Shown in pieces: positions 18,923 through 27,304 of a stretch of 42,006 bases of DNA. The position numbers and the translations under genes are program-made. Every line of letters begins with the position of its first letter. Position 1 is the stretch's first letter. The stretch is from Bacteroidia bacterium. Lineage in GTDB: Bacteria; Bacteroidota; Bacteroidia; Chitinophagales; UBA2359. The notes beneath the pieces are model-generated. The model saw only the letters and a list, made by a program, of their open reading frames with translations, searched no databases and was not told where the DNA came from. Location: positions 1-42,006 of the forward strand of contig JAUHXA010000059.1 in NCBI GenBank assembly GCA_030427245.1, given 5' to 3'.

Positions 18923-19480
18923 ATGAAAAAGTACATTGTAGTAGATTTAGAAGCGACTTGCTGGAAAACAAGGCAAGGGAATTATACCAATGAAATCATT
19001 GAAATTGGGGCGGTGATGATAGACGAATCGGGTAAAATCCTGTCTGAGTTTTGCCAATTCATCAAACCCTTGAAGCATCCGATTCTCTCCGATTTTTGCA
19101 AAGAGTTGACGAGCATTACACAAAGTCAAGTCGACAATGCTCAACACTTTCCAGAAGTGGTGAAAGCTTTTCAGGAATGGATAGGTGTTGGTGAACACGA
19201 CTATGTCTTATGTTCTTGGGGTTTTTATGATGCCAAACAATTCAAGCAAGATTGTCGCCTTTGGAATTTGGATACGGCATGGGTTAAACCTCATATCAGC
19301 GTCAAACACCAATATACGATGGTCAAAGATTTGTCGAAGCATCAAGGCATGACTCGGGCATTGAAGTTGGAAGGAATTCCATTGGAAGGCACTCATCACC
19401 GAGGCATTGACGATGCTCGAAATATTGCCAAGATTTTTGTGCGATATTTGGAGGAGTGGCGGTTTCCTAACAATGTGTAA
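18923..19480 (+). CDS. DEDDh 3'-5' exonuclease of the Eri1/KapD type, 185 residues
   Basis: The protein is a single RNase T or DnaQ-fold exonuclease domain. Exo I is VVDLEATCW (Asp8 and Glu10), the IIEIGAV strand follows, and Exo III is the HHRGIDDARNIAKI segment near residues 159-173, which supplies the catalytic His and Asp. The overall pattern is closest to the Eri1, 3'hExo and sporulation-inhibitor KapD group, which trims the 3' ends of small or structured RNA. Length is normal. Acting on RNA rather than DNA is inferred from the family. It stands alone, transcribed away from the beta-CASP hydrolase gene. Confidence 0.87.
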   Translation: MKKYIVVDLEATCWKTRQGNYTNEIIEIGAVMIDESGKILSEFCQFIKPLKHPILSDFCKELTSITQSQVDNAQHFPEVVKAFQEWIGVGEHDYVLCSWGFYDAKQFKQDCRLWNLDTAWVKPHISVKHQYTMVKDLSKHQGMTRALKLEGIPLEGTHHRGIDDARNIAKIFVRYLEEWRFPNNV

Positions 19481-19663
19481 AAATTAAAATCAGTATTCAC
19501 AATCCATGTTTTATGAAACAACTCTGCAAACTTATTTTGAGCTATTCCCCAAATAAAAAGACTAAGGCAAATTCAAATTAAAAACTCAAATGCAAATTCA
19601 AACAATACTTTGTAAGCGAGCAAAGTAAATTGCAGAAATGCCTAATTTAATATTTTAGTTTGC

Positions 19664-19860
19664 CTAAGTAATGGTAAAAAAATGATAATAGAATGAAACC
19701 TCTGCGATTAAATAATTATTAAAACACAAAAGGGAATGATTATTTAATTCAAGGTAAGTAAAAAAGAAAAAATAACTTCCCGACCGATATTCCCCTTTTG
19801 AAAGGGGGTGGGGTATGTTAGCAAAAGAAAACGGGGAGTTATTTTTTTACCGTTACTAAG
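19664..19860. mobile_element. MITE-like element of 197 bp with 20-bp terminal inverted repeats (copy A)
   Basis: The left end CTAAGTAATGGTAAAAAAAT (19664-19683) and the right end (19841-19860) are reverse complements at 18 of 20 positions. The right half, 19767-19860, is itself an imperfect palindrome: arms 19767-19782 and 19832-19847 (15 of 16 paired) enclose an inner hairpin CCCCTTTTGAAAGGGG. This right half is repeated at 36213-36300. No coding capacity and no clear target-site duplication are seen. A MITE or a large REP element both fit. Confidence 0.6.
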
Positions 19861-19877
19861 TTCCACCTGACTTTTAC

Positions 19878-19917
19878 AAACAAATATAAACAAATGTAAA
19901 CGAATATAAACAGATAA
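19878..19917 (+). repeat. Four tandem 10-bp units directly upstream of yjbQ
   Basis: The units AAACAAATAT, AAACAAATGT, AAACGAATAT and AAACAGATAA follow without gaps and end 4 bases before the ATG of yjbQ. The near-helical spacing of A-tracts would favour bent or open DNA, and the repeat would form an unstructured A-rich leader in RNA. Confidence 0.7.
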
Positions 19918-19921
19918 AAAA

Positions 19922-20332
19922 ATGATACAACAAACAGAAATCCAACTTCCTGCTTTCCCCAGAGGTTTTCACCTCATTACGCACCATATTGAAAAACACC
20001 TCGGTAATTTACCTGCAATGGGATTGTTACACGTTTTCATCAAACATACCTCGGCGGGAATTTGCATAAATGAGGGGGCAGACCCCGATGTGTTGACCGA
20101 TTTTGAAACGGTTTTCAATCGCTTAGTTCCTGAAAACGATCCTGCTTATGTGCATACCTTGGAAGGGTCTGACGATATGCCCGCTCATATCAAGGCGGTA
20201 ATGTCGGGCAGTTCTGTAACCATCCCAATCACTGAACATCGTTTGAATTTGGGGACTTGGCAGGCAGTGTATCTGTGTGAGTTTCGGAATCGGGGCGGGG
20301 GTCGGAAGTTGGTTTTGACGGTTTGGAGCTAG
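19922..20332 (+). CDS. yjbQ: YjbQ family protein (UPF0047), 136 residues
   Basis: The whole protein matches the UPF0047/YjbQ fold: the HVFIKHTSAGICINEGAD block with its conserved His, Thr-Ser and Asn (residues 37-54), the HTLEGSDDMPAHIKAVM block with the conserved metal-binding His residues (about 80-96), and the closing GTWQAVYLCEFR. E. coli YjbQ complements a thiE mutant weakly, which led to the label secondary thiamine-phosphate synthase. The true reaction in most species is unknown. Length is normal for the family. Its 3' end overlaps 104 bases of the convergent membrane-protein gene. Confidence 0.92.
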   Translation: MIQQTEIQLPAFPRGFHLITHHIEKHLGNLPAMGLLHVFIKHTSAGICINEGADPDVLTDFETVFNRLVPENDPAYVHTLEGSDDMPAHIKAVMSGSSVTIPITEHRLNLGTWQAVYLCEFRNRGGGRKLVLTVWS

Positions 20333-20918
20333 GAGATATTGGTAATCTGATTTCGATTTCTTTCACCAAAGACGGAATGGGAATTACCTTTACCGAACCT
20401 CCTTCCATGTATAGAAATACCACATCATTGGTTTTGCCAATCATTTTGCCTTGTATGGTTTCGTTGTCAGCGTATTTAAGTGTTGTTTTCTCTTTTTTAT
20501 AAATCTTGTTTTCTGTAAATTTTGCATAGCCGACAGCCGCTTCAAATATGAAATAAAAAAACAATAAAATAAAAAGAACAATCCGCAACTTGTTGTACCA
20601 CGGTTTCTTGTCCCAACCAAAGTTGAACTTAGAATATGCTTCTGGATATTCTTTTTTGAAATAGACATCAAAACTGACAATGAGAAAGGGGATTATCATT
20701 GCCAACAATGCTGCAACAATAATCATCTTATCTTGAAAAGGAGCTATCAAAAAATCAAACACATCGGCATACTCAAAAATATTGATTCCAAATGTTGAGT
20801 ATACTTTGTATTTGAACAACATGCCAATACCAATCATCAGCAGATAAGCAATGGTTATCAAAGTTTGGATTTCCTTGATGATGAGTTCGTAGGTGTCTTT
20901 TATAAGTCCTTCTTTCAT
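20229..20918 (-). CDS. Hypothetical three-helix membrane protein with a tail read through antisense of yjbQ
   Basis: I do not recognise the family. Three hydrophobic segments are visible at about residues 19-36, 65-84 and 112-131. A soluble C-terminal part follows (about 135-190), including a KYADNETIQGKMIGKTNDVVFLYM stretch that looks like a small beta domain. The last 34 or so residues are rich in Ser, Pro, Thr, Asp and Lys and are encoded entirely antisense to the end of yjbQ. They look like a tail gained by loss of an earlier stop. The first 190 residues have normal composition, so the gene itself is probably real. It starts 42 bases downstream of the macro-domain remnant on the same strand. 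Confidence 0.65.
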   Translation of the reverse strand: MKEGLIKDTYELIIKEIQTLITIAYLLMIGIGMLFKYKVYSTFGINIFEYADVFDFLIAPFQDKMIIVAALLAMIIPFLIVSFDVYFKKEYPEAYSKFNFGWDKKPWYNKLRIVLFILLFFYFIFEAAVGYAKFTENKIYKKEKTTLKYADNETIQGKMIGKTNDVVFLYMEGGSVKVIPIPSLVKEIEIRLPISPSSKPSKPTSDPRPDSETHTDTLPAKSPNSNDVQ

Positions 20919-20960
20919 GGTGTTTTAATTGTTTGTGTTAGAGGCTGTTGATATCTTCCA

Positions 20961-21132
20961 TTATCTTCTGGTAATTCGGTAGTTTTCTTCGTCAAAACAA
21001 ACAAAAATCACCTCTTTCAATGTTGAAGAATCTATCTTCGAGATCACTTCCCAATAAGGAAGTATTTGCAGCATTTACGATTGCATCTACTTCAATTTTG
21101 GTGATGTCACCTTTGGTTAGGTTGATTTTCAT
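20961..21132 (-). pseudogene. Macro-domain protein remnant with an internal deletion
   Basis: From the ATG at 21132 the frame gives the classic macro-domain opening MKINLTKGDITKIEVDAIVN followed by AANTSLLG, about 28 residues. The ADP-ribose-binding GGGGVDGAIH loop should come next but is absent. Shifted by one frame, the following DNA encodes the usual macro-domain end, KEVIFVCFDEENYRITRR, with a stop at 20961-20963. Roughly 110 codons of the core are missing and the two ends are out of frame. The family normally hydrolyses ADP-ribose esters or O-acetyl-ADP-ribose; this relic cannot bind the ligand. The junction lies near 21050. Confidence 0.82.
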
Positions 21133-21162
21133 TTTTGTTGTGTATTTTGAATAATTAGTGTA

Positions 21163-22722
21163 CTACCAATCAATCGGACGATAATCCTTCAAAAACTTCC
21201 CGCACCAATGTTTCCCCGTATTCATCCCATCAAACAGAGGATCCATCACCCTTGCCGCACCGTCTACGATGTCCAAAGGAGGCTGAAAATCATGCACATC
21301 CTGTTTTCGTTTAGCCAACTCAGCTGGATCTTCGTCCGTCACCCAGCCCGTATCAACAGCGTTCATAAAAATACCGTATTTTGCAAAATCAGAAGCCGCT
21401 GTATGCGTCATCATATTGAGGGCAGCCTTTGCCATGTTGGTGTGCGGATGTCGGTCAGCTTTGTGCCAACGGTGGAATTTGCCCTCCATTGCAGAAACGT
21501 TAATGATGTGTTTCATGCCTGTGTTTTCTTTTTTCATCAAATTCGACAAGCGATTACACAAGACAAAAGGAGCAACAGAATTGACCAATTGCACCTCCAA
21601 CATTTCATTGGTGCTGACTTCGCCCAACTTCAATCGCCAACTGTTGGTTTTTCGCAAATCCACTTGCTGCAAATCTGCATCCAATTCCCCCACAGGAAAC
21701 ACCTCTTCGGCAGTCAAAGAATTGTCAATGCTGTACGGAATTTGTGACAATTGGGCAGAAGCACTCAAGCCAATACCCAACTGTTTGCCATGCCAAGTGA
21801 CAGGCAAATTTTTGTTTTCACCCTCTGCAAAACCCATGCTCAAAGTCCTCAATTCTTGCAAACAAGCATCGTGATCCGACAAAACCATCTGTGCATTAGG
21901 TGGCAATTCTGCCATCGAAAGTTCCTCATTGGGCATGAGGTGTTGGTAAAACCCAGCAGGACGTCGCACAGTTTGAGCAGCATTGTTGATGAGCACGTCT
22001 AAGCGGTCATAGTGCTGTTCGATGTAATTGCAGAAAATTTCCACACTCGGTATGTGCCGCAAATCCAAACCATGAATTTTCAGCCGATGTCCCCATACAT
22101 GAAAGTCGGGCTCTTTGGAGTACCGCAAGGCAGAATCCACAGGGAATCTAGTCGTTGCAATCACCGTTGCCCCCGCCTTCAACATCATCAAGCAGATGTG
22201 ATAGCCAATTTTGAGGCGAGAACCCGTCACCAAAGCCACTTGATTCGTCATATCTGCTGTTTGGTAGCGTTTGGCATAATTGAAGTCGCCACAATTTTTA
22301 CACATCGAATCGTAAAAATGATGCAGTTTGTTATACTCTGCCTTGCAGACGTAGCAGTTTCGGGGTGAACTCAACTCCAATTCTTTTTCGGCTTCTTTCC
22401 CTGTCAAAGCAATCATTTTGGGCGCAACAAAAATGGAGGCTTCTCTCGCACTTCTGATACCTGTTGCCCTACGAGCGTGTTTGTCTTTTTCCGTTTTCCT
22501 TCTTTTCTTCGCCTTTTTTACTTCCTTTTTGCGCCTTGCAAACTCCTCCCTACTCGGCCTCGAAAGCTGTCCCGCCGCCTTGATAAGCGCCAATCTTGTG
22601 TCTTTTGGAATTTCAAATATTTGATTGGTATGGGCGTTCAATGCCTCTAATGTGGCTATACACTGAGCAATCTGCTCTTGAGTCAGTTCAATGGGTTTGT
22701 CTTCTTCTTTGTCTGTTGTCAT
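21163..22722 (-). CDS. Atypical short-chain dehydrogenase/reductase with an N-terminal Cys4 extension, 519 residues
   Basis: Residues 1-170 form an extension with a very basic helix near 55-85 (many Lys and Arg) and a likely zinc ribbon, CYVC...CKNC, near 122-143. The Rossmann domain follows, with [15 protein letters not shown] (about 162-176) as dinucleotide-binding loop and VLINNAAQ as the NNAG-type motif. The catalytic Ser may be in the NVSAMEG segment. At the YxxxK position the sequence reads TNMAK, so the Lys is present but the catalytic Tyr is replaced by Thr. The substrate is unknown and the enzyme may use a different acid or be non-catalytic. A likely promoter lies just upstream. Confidence 0.85.
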   Translation of the reverse strand: MTTDKEEDKPIELTQEQIAQCIATLEALNAHTNQIFEIPKDTRLALIKAAGQLSRPSREEFARRKKEVKKAKKRRKTEKDKHARRATGIRSAREASIFVAPKMIALTGKEAEKELELSSPRNCYVCKAEYNKLHHFYDSMCKNCGDFNYAKRYQTADMTNQVALVTGSRLKIGYHICLMMLKAGATVIATTRFPVDSALRYSKEPDFHVWGHRLKIHGLDLRHIPSVEIFCNYIEQHYDRLDVLINNAAQTVRRPAGFYQHLMPNEELSMAELPPNAQMVLSDHDACLQELRTLSMGFAEGENKNLPVTWHGKQLGIGLSASAQLSQIPYSIDNSLTAEEVFPVGELDADLQQVDLRKTNSWRLKLGEVSTNEMLEVQLVNSVAPFVLCNRLSNLMKKENTGMKHIINVSAMEGKFHRWHKADRHPHTNMAKAALNMMTHTAASDFAKYGIFMNAVDTGWVTDEDPAELAKRKQDVHDFQPPLDIVDGAARVMDPLFDGMNTGKHWCGKFLKDYRPIDW

Positions 22723-22756
22723 GCTTCAATCGGAAATCAATGAAAAATTAAAAGGA

Positions 22757-22789
22757 CAAAAATACAGATAAGTAACGAATGATTTTCAA
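22757..22789 (-). promoter_or_regulatory. Promoter of the atypical SDR gene
   Basis: On the minus strand a TTG (22787-22789) is followed after 22 bases by TATTTTTG (22757-22764), matching the Bacteroidota -33/-7 pattern. The expected transcript start is about 28 bases before the ATG at 22722. Confidence 0.55.
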
Positions 22790-23031
22790 GAGATGCCGAT
22801 GTTTTGACCTTTATGGCTTTGGTTCTTTGCTTGCTTGAAACCTGCAAAGTAAGGCTTGGAAAGTTTAATTCTAAGAAAAAATATAACTACCATTTTGGTT
22901 ATGAGTGTTTTGCAAACTAAGGATTCTGAAAGCTCTATCGTATTCTCAAAAGAATCAAAAGAAAATTGATATATTTGGTCACAGGCTTCAAACACAAACT
23001 ATACAACATATAAAATCTTTGCCTAAGAATT

Positions 23032-23109
23032 GTGAGTTTGGTTGATGATTTGCCGATGAGTACTACGGGAAAGGTATTGAAGAAGGAATTGAGGAAGTTG
23101 TATTTGTGA
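23032..23109 (+). pseudogene. C-terminal stub of an AMP-forming acyl-CoA synthetase
   Basis: The frame reads VSLVDDLPMSTTGKVLKKEL followed by RKLYL and a stop at 23107-23109. LP-x-x-x-TGK-V-L-K-x-E-L-R is the A10 motif that ends acyl-CoA synthetases; its Lys is the adenylation catalytic residue. Just upstream, a shifted frame reads SLPK, where intact enzymes have YKLPK, so a frameshift lies near 23028. Nothing of the remaining 500 or so residues is visible. It ends 23 bases before the next start. Confidence 0.75.
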
Positions 23110-23132
23110 CTTGAATCTAAAAAAATAACACA

Positions 23133-23504
23133 ATGGAAATTTTCTTTAGAATTTGTCTATTTATTGCAGGACTCATAAACTTCTTCCCATCCCTTTTGGC
23201 TTTTTTACCAAGTAAAATAGCCACATCTTATGGCATCAAAATTCCAGATGCTAATTACGAATTACTGCTTCGACACAGGGCAGTAATGTTTGGAATAGTT
23301 GGCGGAATCATGATTTATTCGGCAATAAGTCAGAAGCACTATTCTCTTGCAGTAGTCATTGGTCTAATAAGTATGGTTTCCTTTATTGTACTATTGAAGT
23401 TGGTCAATGGAGCAGTGAATCCAGAGTTGATGAAGGTGATGAAAGTAGATGTAATCGGAATAATTATACTGTTGATAGGACTGGTATTATACAAGTTCGC
23501 ATAA
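23133..23504 (+). CDS. Small four-helix membrane protein, 123 residues
   Basis: Four hydrophobic segments (about residues 5-25, 48-65, 70-92 and 101-121) flank conserved charged turns, including LPSKIATSYGI and LLLRHRAVMFGIVGG. Relatives in Bacteroidota are, from memory, often mislabelled phosphopantetheine adenylyltransferase. Nothing here resembles the nucleotidyltransferase HxGH motif, so that label should not be copied. It starts the gene run leading into the GH3 gene (27-base gap), which may be transcriptional convenience rather than shared function. Confidence 0.75.
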   Translation: MEIFFRICLFIAGLINFFPSLLAFLPSKIATSYGIKIPDANYELLLRHRAVMFGIVGGIMIYSAISQKHYSLAVVIGLISMVSFIVLLKLVNGAVNPELMKVMKVDVIGIIILLIGLVLYKFA

Positions 23505-23531
23505 AAATAAAACATAGAATTAAATATCATA

Positions 23532-25475
23532 ATGAATAAAACAACACTGTTCTTTTTAGGGCTTGCATTTTTATCAAGCTGTACGAATCCTCCCACGGAA
23601 GAAAAAGTAGTTCAATTACCAGATTTGGTTCAGAAAAAATCCAAGGTGATAGTTGAAAAAGAAAGGATTCCGTTTAGGGATCTGAACCACAATGGTCAAC
23701 TGGATATTTACGAAGATGAAAGCCAGTCTATTGAAGAAAGGATAAACGACTTATTAAGTCAAATGAATTTGGAAGAAAAGGCGGGCATGATGTTCATGAA
23801 TGGTGCAGCCATTAGCAAAGATTCAAAGCCCGATGGACAAGAAGAATTGGAAGGTCCTGCCGCAAGAATGCCTTCAATAGTTGAGAATATCAACACTCGC
23901 AAAATGACTCATTTTAATGTGTGGTCTATCCCTGCCGACCTAAATATTTTTGCCAAATGGTACAATAATACTCAACAAGTAGCGGAGAAAAGCAGATTGG
24001 GCATACCTATTACAATTTCTTCCGACCCTCGACATCACCTTGGGCAAAATGTGATTGGAATGGCTTCAACAGGATTTAGTCAGTTTTGTGAAATGCCTGG
24101 TTTTGCGGCAATTGGTGATGAAACATTGGTCAGAGAGTTTGCGGAAATTGTTCGACAAGAATACCTTGCTATTGGCATCAGAGAGGCTTTACATCCTCAA
24201 ATTGACTTGGCAACAGAACCTCGTTGGGCAAGAATAAGCGGAAACTTTAGCGAAGATGCGGAATTGACGGCTCGATTAGTGAAACCTTACATTGAAGGCC
24301 TGCAAGGTGAAAACCTGAGCGATGGCGTAGCCTGTATGACGAAACACTTTCCAGGTGGAGGCCCTCAAAAAGAGGGTTTGGATCCACATTTTTCTTTTCA
24401 AAAAGGACAAATCTACCCCGGTGATAATTTCAATTATCACCTAATTCCTTTTAAAGCAGCATTTGAAGCCAAAACTGCTGCAATCATGCCTTACTATGGC
24501 GTACCGACCGACCAGACAGAAGAAAACGTGGCAATGTCGTACAACAAAACCATCATTACCACTCTATTGAGAGAAAAATACAAATACGATGGCGTGGTTT
24601 GTACGGATTGGGGATTGATTACGGATGCACCTATGGGACCAGAAGTCGTTTGGAAAGCAAGGGCTTGGGGCGTTGAAGATTTAGGCGCAGCTGACCGAGT
24701 ACTGAAAGTAATCGAGGCAGGATGTGACCAATTTGGAGGAGAACACAGACCCGAATTGGTGGTTCAATTGGTCAAAGAAGGCAGGTTGGCAGAAGAACGA
24801 ATAAACCAATCCATAAAGCGCTTGTTGAGACAAAAATTTCAATTGGGCTTGTTTGAGAATCCTTTTGTAGATGAAACAAAGGTGGACGAAATTGTCGGTG
24901 CGGAGGCATCAAAAGCTTTGGGTGAAAAAACACAAAAAATCTCGATGACACTTTTGAAGAACGATAAGTCCACACTGCCATTGACTAAAAATAAACTCAA
25001 GGTTTATGTCGAAAATGTGGATGCTGCAACGGTAGCGAACTATGCAGAAGTGGTATCAACACCCGAAGCAGCCGATTTTGCCATCATCCGAGTGAATACA
25101 CCGTGGTATCCTGTTGATACCAAAAATCCTTTTGCCGCCTCTTTCCATCATGGCGACTTGGATTTCAAAGGGGCAGAAAAAAATAAGATATTGAAAATCT
25201 TAAACGCCGTTCCAACGATTGTAGCTATCTACTTGGATAGGCCTGCTGTTATTCCAGACATTACTCAAGCCGCTGCTGCCGTTATTGCAGATTATGGGGC
25301 AAGTGACAAATCTGTTTGCGAAGTTCTTTTTGGAAATGCTATCCCACAAGGGAAGCTACCTTTTGAGCTGCCTTCTTCAATGGAGGCTGTCAAAAATCAA
25401 AAGACAGATGTGCCGTATGATAGTGAAAATCCATTGTTTGAATTTGGGTTTGGTTTGGAATATGGAAAGGAATAA
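23532..25475 (+). CDS. Glycoside hydrolase family 3 lipoprotein (beta-glucosidase type)
   Basis: A lipoprotein signal peptide ends at the lipobox LSSC (Cys17), so the enzyme is anchored in a membrane, probably facing the periplasm or surface. The GH3 N-terminal barrel shows NLEEKAGMMF (near 79-88), the substrate-binding KHFPGGG (near 273) and the catalytic nucleophile Asp359 in GVVCTDWG. The C-terminal GH3 domain runs from about 470 to the end, with AAAVIADYGASDKSV and GKLPFELP. The family removes beta-linked glucose or xylose units from the non-reducing end; exact linkage is not predictable. It is second in a tight cluster with a GH13 enzyme and a sugar transporter. Confidence 0.92.
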   Translation: MNKTTLFFLGLAFLSSCTNPPTEEKVVQLPDLVQKKSKVIVEKERIPFRDLNHNGQLDIYEDESQSIEERINDLLSQMNLEEKAGMMFMNGAAISKDSKPDGQEELEGPAARMPSIVENINTRKMTHFNVWSIPADLNIFAKWYNNTQQVAEKSRLGIPITISSDPRHHLGQNVIGMASTGFSQFCEMPGFAAIGDETLVREFAEIVRQEYLAIGIREALHPQIDLATEPRWARISGNFSEDAELTARLVKPYIEGLQGENLSDGVACMTKHFPGGGPQKEGLDPHFSFQKGQIYPGDNFNYHLIPFKAAFEAKTAAIMPYYGVPTDQTEENVAMSYNKTIITTLLREKYKYDGVVCTDWGLITDAPMGPEVVWKARAWGVEDLGAADRVLKVIEAGCDQFGGEHRPELVVQLVKEGRLAEERINQSIKRLLRQKFQLGLFENPFVDETKVDEIVGAEASKALGEKTQKISMTLLKNDKSTLPLTKNKLKVYVENVDAATVANYAEVVSTPEAADFAIIRVNTPWYPVDTKNPFAASFHHGDLDFKGAEKNKILKILNAVPTIVAIYLDRPAVIPDITQAAAAVIADYGASDKSVCEVLFGNAIPQGKLPFELPSSMEAVKNQKTDVPYDSENPLFEFGFGLEYGKE

Positions 25476-25514
25476 ATATCGTTTAAGTTTTTATAATAGA
25501 TAAAATCCAGGAAA

Positions 25515-27287
25515 ATGATTAAGAAATGCTCATTGCTATACATGATGGTTTTATTAATAATAGGTTGTGCCAATCAGCCACAAGCGAAAGAGGAAACTTC
25601 AATGGAGACAACAACTTCGATACCATCCGAAAAAGGTACATGGTGGAAAGAAGGGATTCTTTACCAAATCTATCCACAAAGTTTTAAGGATACAGATGGG
25701 GACGGATTTGGTGATTTTAAAGGTGTGATAGAAGAACTGGACTATCTTCAAAGCTTGGGTATTACGATGGTTTGGATGAACCCTTTCTTTGAGTCCCCAT
25801 TGGTGGACAATGGCTACGATGTCGGTGATTATCGAGCCATTTTGCCACGATATGGCACTATGGAGGATTTTCAAGAAATGCTGGATGGTATGCACAAACG
25901 AGGAATCAAATTTGTGTTGGATGTAGTGGTCAATCATAGCAGCAATCAGCATGAATGGTTTAAACAAGCCAGCAGTTCTCGGGACAATCCGTACTACAAC
26001 TATTACCACTGGTGGCCTGCTGAGAAAGGCGAACCACCGCATCGTCATAGCCTATTTGATCCAGAAGGCGGTTGGGACTTTAACGAAGCTACCAATTCTT
26101 ATTACCTCCACACATTTGCGGAGCAACAGCCTGACTTGAATTGGGAAAACCCAAAACTACGTCAAGAGGTGTATGAAATCATGAAGTTTTGGGCGGAGAA
26201 AGGAGTGGACGGATTCCGAATGGACGCTTTTCAGTTTGCCAGTAAAGACACGACTTATCCTGAATTTCCGAAAGGACACGAAAAAGATTTTATTAAGTGG
26301 TACGGAATGCGTCCACAGTTGCATGATTACCTCAATGAAATGTACAATGAGGTGATTTCAAAATACGATGTTTTTGCCGTAGCAGAAGGTGCAGGAAGTA
26401 CTTTTCAAGACGCACATGACTTGGTAGATGCCGACCGAAACGAGCTTCAAACAGCTTATCACTTCGAAACGGTGGATATGTCAAGAACTCCAGATGGTTA
26501 CGAATTGACAGAGTTTAAGGAGGTATTCAGTCGTTGGGACAGTGCTTTTGCCGAAAAAGGCTGGATTGCTGTTTTTCTCTCCAATCACGACAATGCTCGC
26601 TTGGTGGATCGGTTTGGAAATCCGAGCCCCGAATTCAGGACAGTTTCTACTCAGATGTTGAATACTTTTTTACTCAGTATGAGGGGTACACCTTATACGT
26701 ACTATGGGGATGAACTGGGCATGACCAATATTGACATGCCGACTATTGAGGAATATGTGGATATAGATGCCATAGGTAAATACAAGACTGCATTGGCTGC
26801 TAATGAAGATATGGATGAATTTATGAAGGTATTGAATTACAGTTCTCGTGAAAACGGCCGTACTCCTATGCAGTGGAACGATTCTGCAAATGCTGGATTT
26901 ACAATGGGTACGCCTTGGAAAAAGGTCAATGAAAACTACAAAGAAATCAATGTAGCTGCTCAAGATAAAGATCCAAACAGTGTGCTGAATCACTTCCGAA
27001 AAATGACCAAAGTAAGAAATAATAACCCTGTGTTGGTTTATGGCAAATATGAATTGCTGCAAAAAGAACATCCCGAAATCTATGCTTTTACAAGAGAGTT
27101 AGAAGAAAATAAAATGCTTATACTTCTCAATTTTTCAAGTAATGTCAGCAGCCTTCAATTAGATAGTAAAGTATCCATTGGTCAGCCAATTATCAATAAT
27201 TATGAGACTCTGGAACGAAGCGGACAAAAAATTTCCTTGAAGCCTTATCAGGCAATTATTTTTTCTTTAGATTGGGCCTCTATTTAA
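25515..27287 (+). CDS. GH13 alpha-glucosidase / oligo-1,6-glucosidase-type lipoprotein
   Basis: The signal peptide ends in lipobox LIIGC (Cys18). The catalytic barrel begins with WWKEGILYQIYPQSFKDTDG, the hallmark of GH13 alpha-glucosidases, with the calcium-type DTDGDGFGD loop. The three catalytic residues are in place: nucleophile Asp237 in GFRMDAF, acid/base Glu291 in AVAEGAG, and the stabilising Asp359 in LSNHDNAR. NGRTPMQWNDS near 455 is typical of exo-acting alpha-glucosidases. A beta-sandwich domain closes the protein. It should release glucose from maltose-like, isomaltose-like or sucrose-like oligosaccharides outside the cytoplasm. It ends 17 bases before the transporter start. Confidence 0.93.
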   Translation: MIKKCSLLYMMVLLIIGCANQPQAKEETSMETTTSIPSEKGTWWKEGILYQIYPQSFKDTDGDGFGDFKGVIEELDYLQSLGITMVWMNPFFESPLVDNGYDVGDYRAILPRYGTMEDFQEMLDGMHKRGIKFVLDVVVNHSSNQHEWFKQASSSRDNPYYNYYHWWPAEKGEPPHRHSLFDPEGGWDFNEATNSYYLHTFAEQQPDLNWENPKLRQEVYEIMKFWAEKGVDGFRMDAFQFASKDTTYPEFPKGHEKDFIKWYGMRPQLHDYLNEMYNEVISKYDVFAVAEGAGSTFQDAHDLVDADRNELQTAYHFETVDMSRTPDGYELTEFKEVFSRWDSAFAEKGWIAVFLSNHDNARLVDRFGNPSPEFRTVSTQMLNTFLLSMRGTPYTYYGDELGMTNIDMPTIEEYVDIDAIGKYKTALAANEDMDEFMKVLNYSSRENGRTPMQWNDSANAGFTMGTPWKKVNENYKEINVAAQDKDPNSVLNHFRKMTKVRNNNPVLVYGKYELLQKEHPEIYAFTRELEENKMLILLNFSSNVSSLQLDSKVSIGQPIINNYETLERSGQKISLKPYQAIIFSLDWASI

Positions 27288-27304
27288 TATACAAAACAAC
27301 AACT

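Larger units (their letters stand above)
19481..19921. other. Repeat-rich intergenic region of 441 bases
   Basis: It separates the exonuclease from yjbQ. It holds a 7-bp hairpin (TACTTTG/CAAAGTA, 19606-19627), a direct repeat GCAAATTCAAA, the MITE-like element and a 10-bp tandem repeat. No coding remnant was recognised. Confidence 0.7.
22723..23132. other. Intergenic region of 410 bases with an acyl-CoA synthetase stub
   Basis: It holds the SDR promoter at the left and the synthetase stub at the right. A 69-codon minus-strand frame (22786-22995) has no recognisable protein features and overlaps the promoter, so it is not called. Confidence 0.6.

Noticed and set aside
22786-22995. 69-codon minus-strand frame
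   Set aside because: No signal, domain or sensible composition; its neighbourhood holds the SDR promoter and a decayed synthetase gene.
23133-23504. Label phosphopantetheine adenylyltransferase for the 123-residue membrane protein
   Set aside because: The protein is four membrane helices and has no nucleotidyltransferase motif, so the label would be a propagated error.
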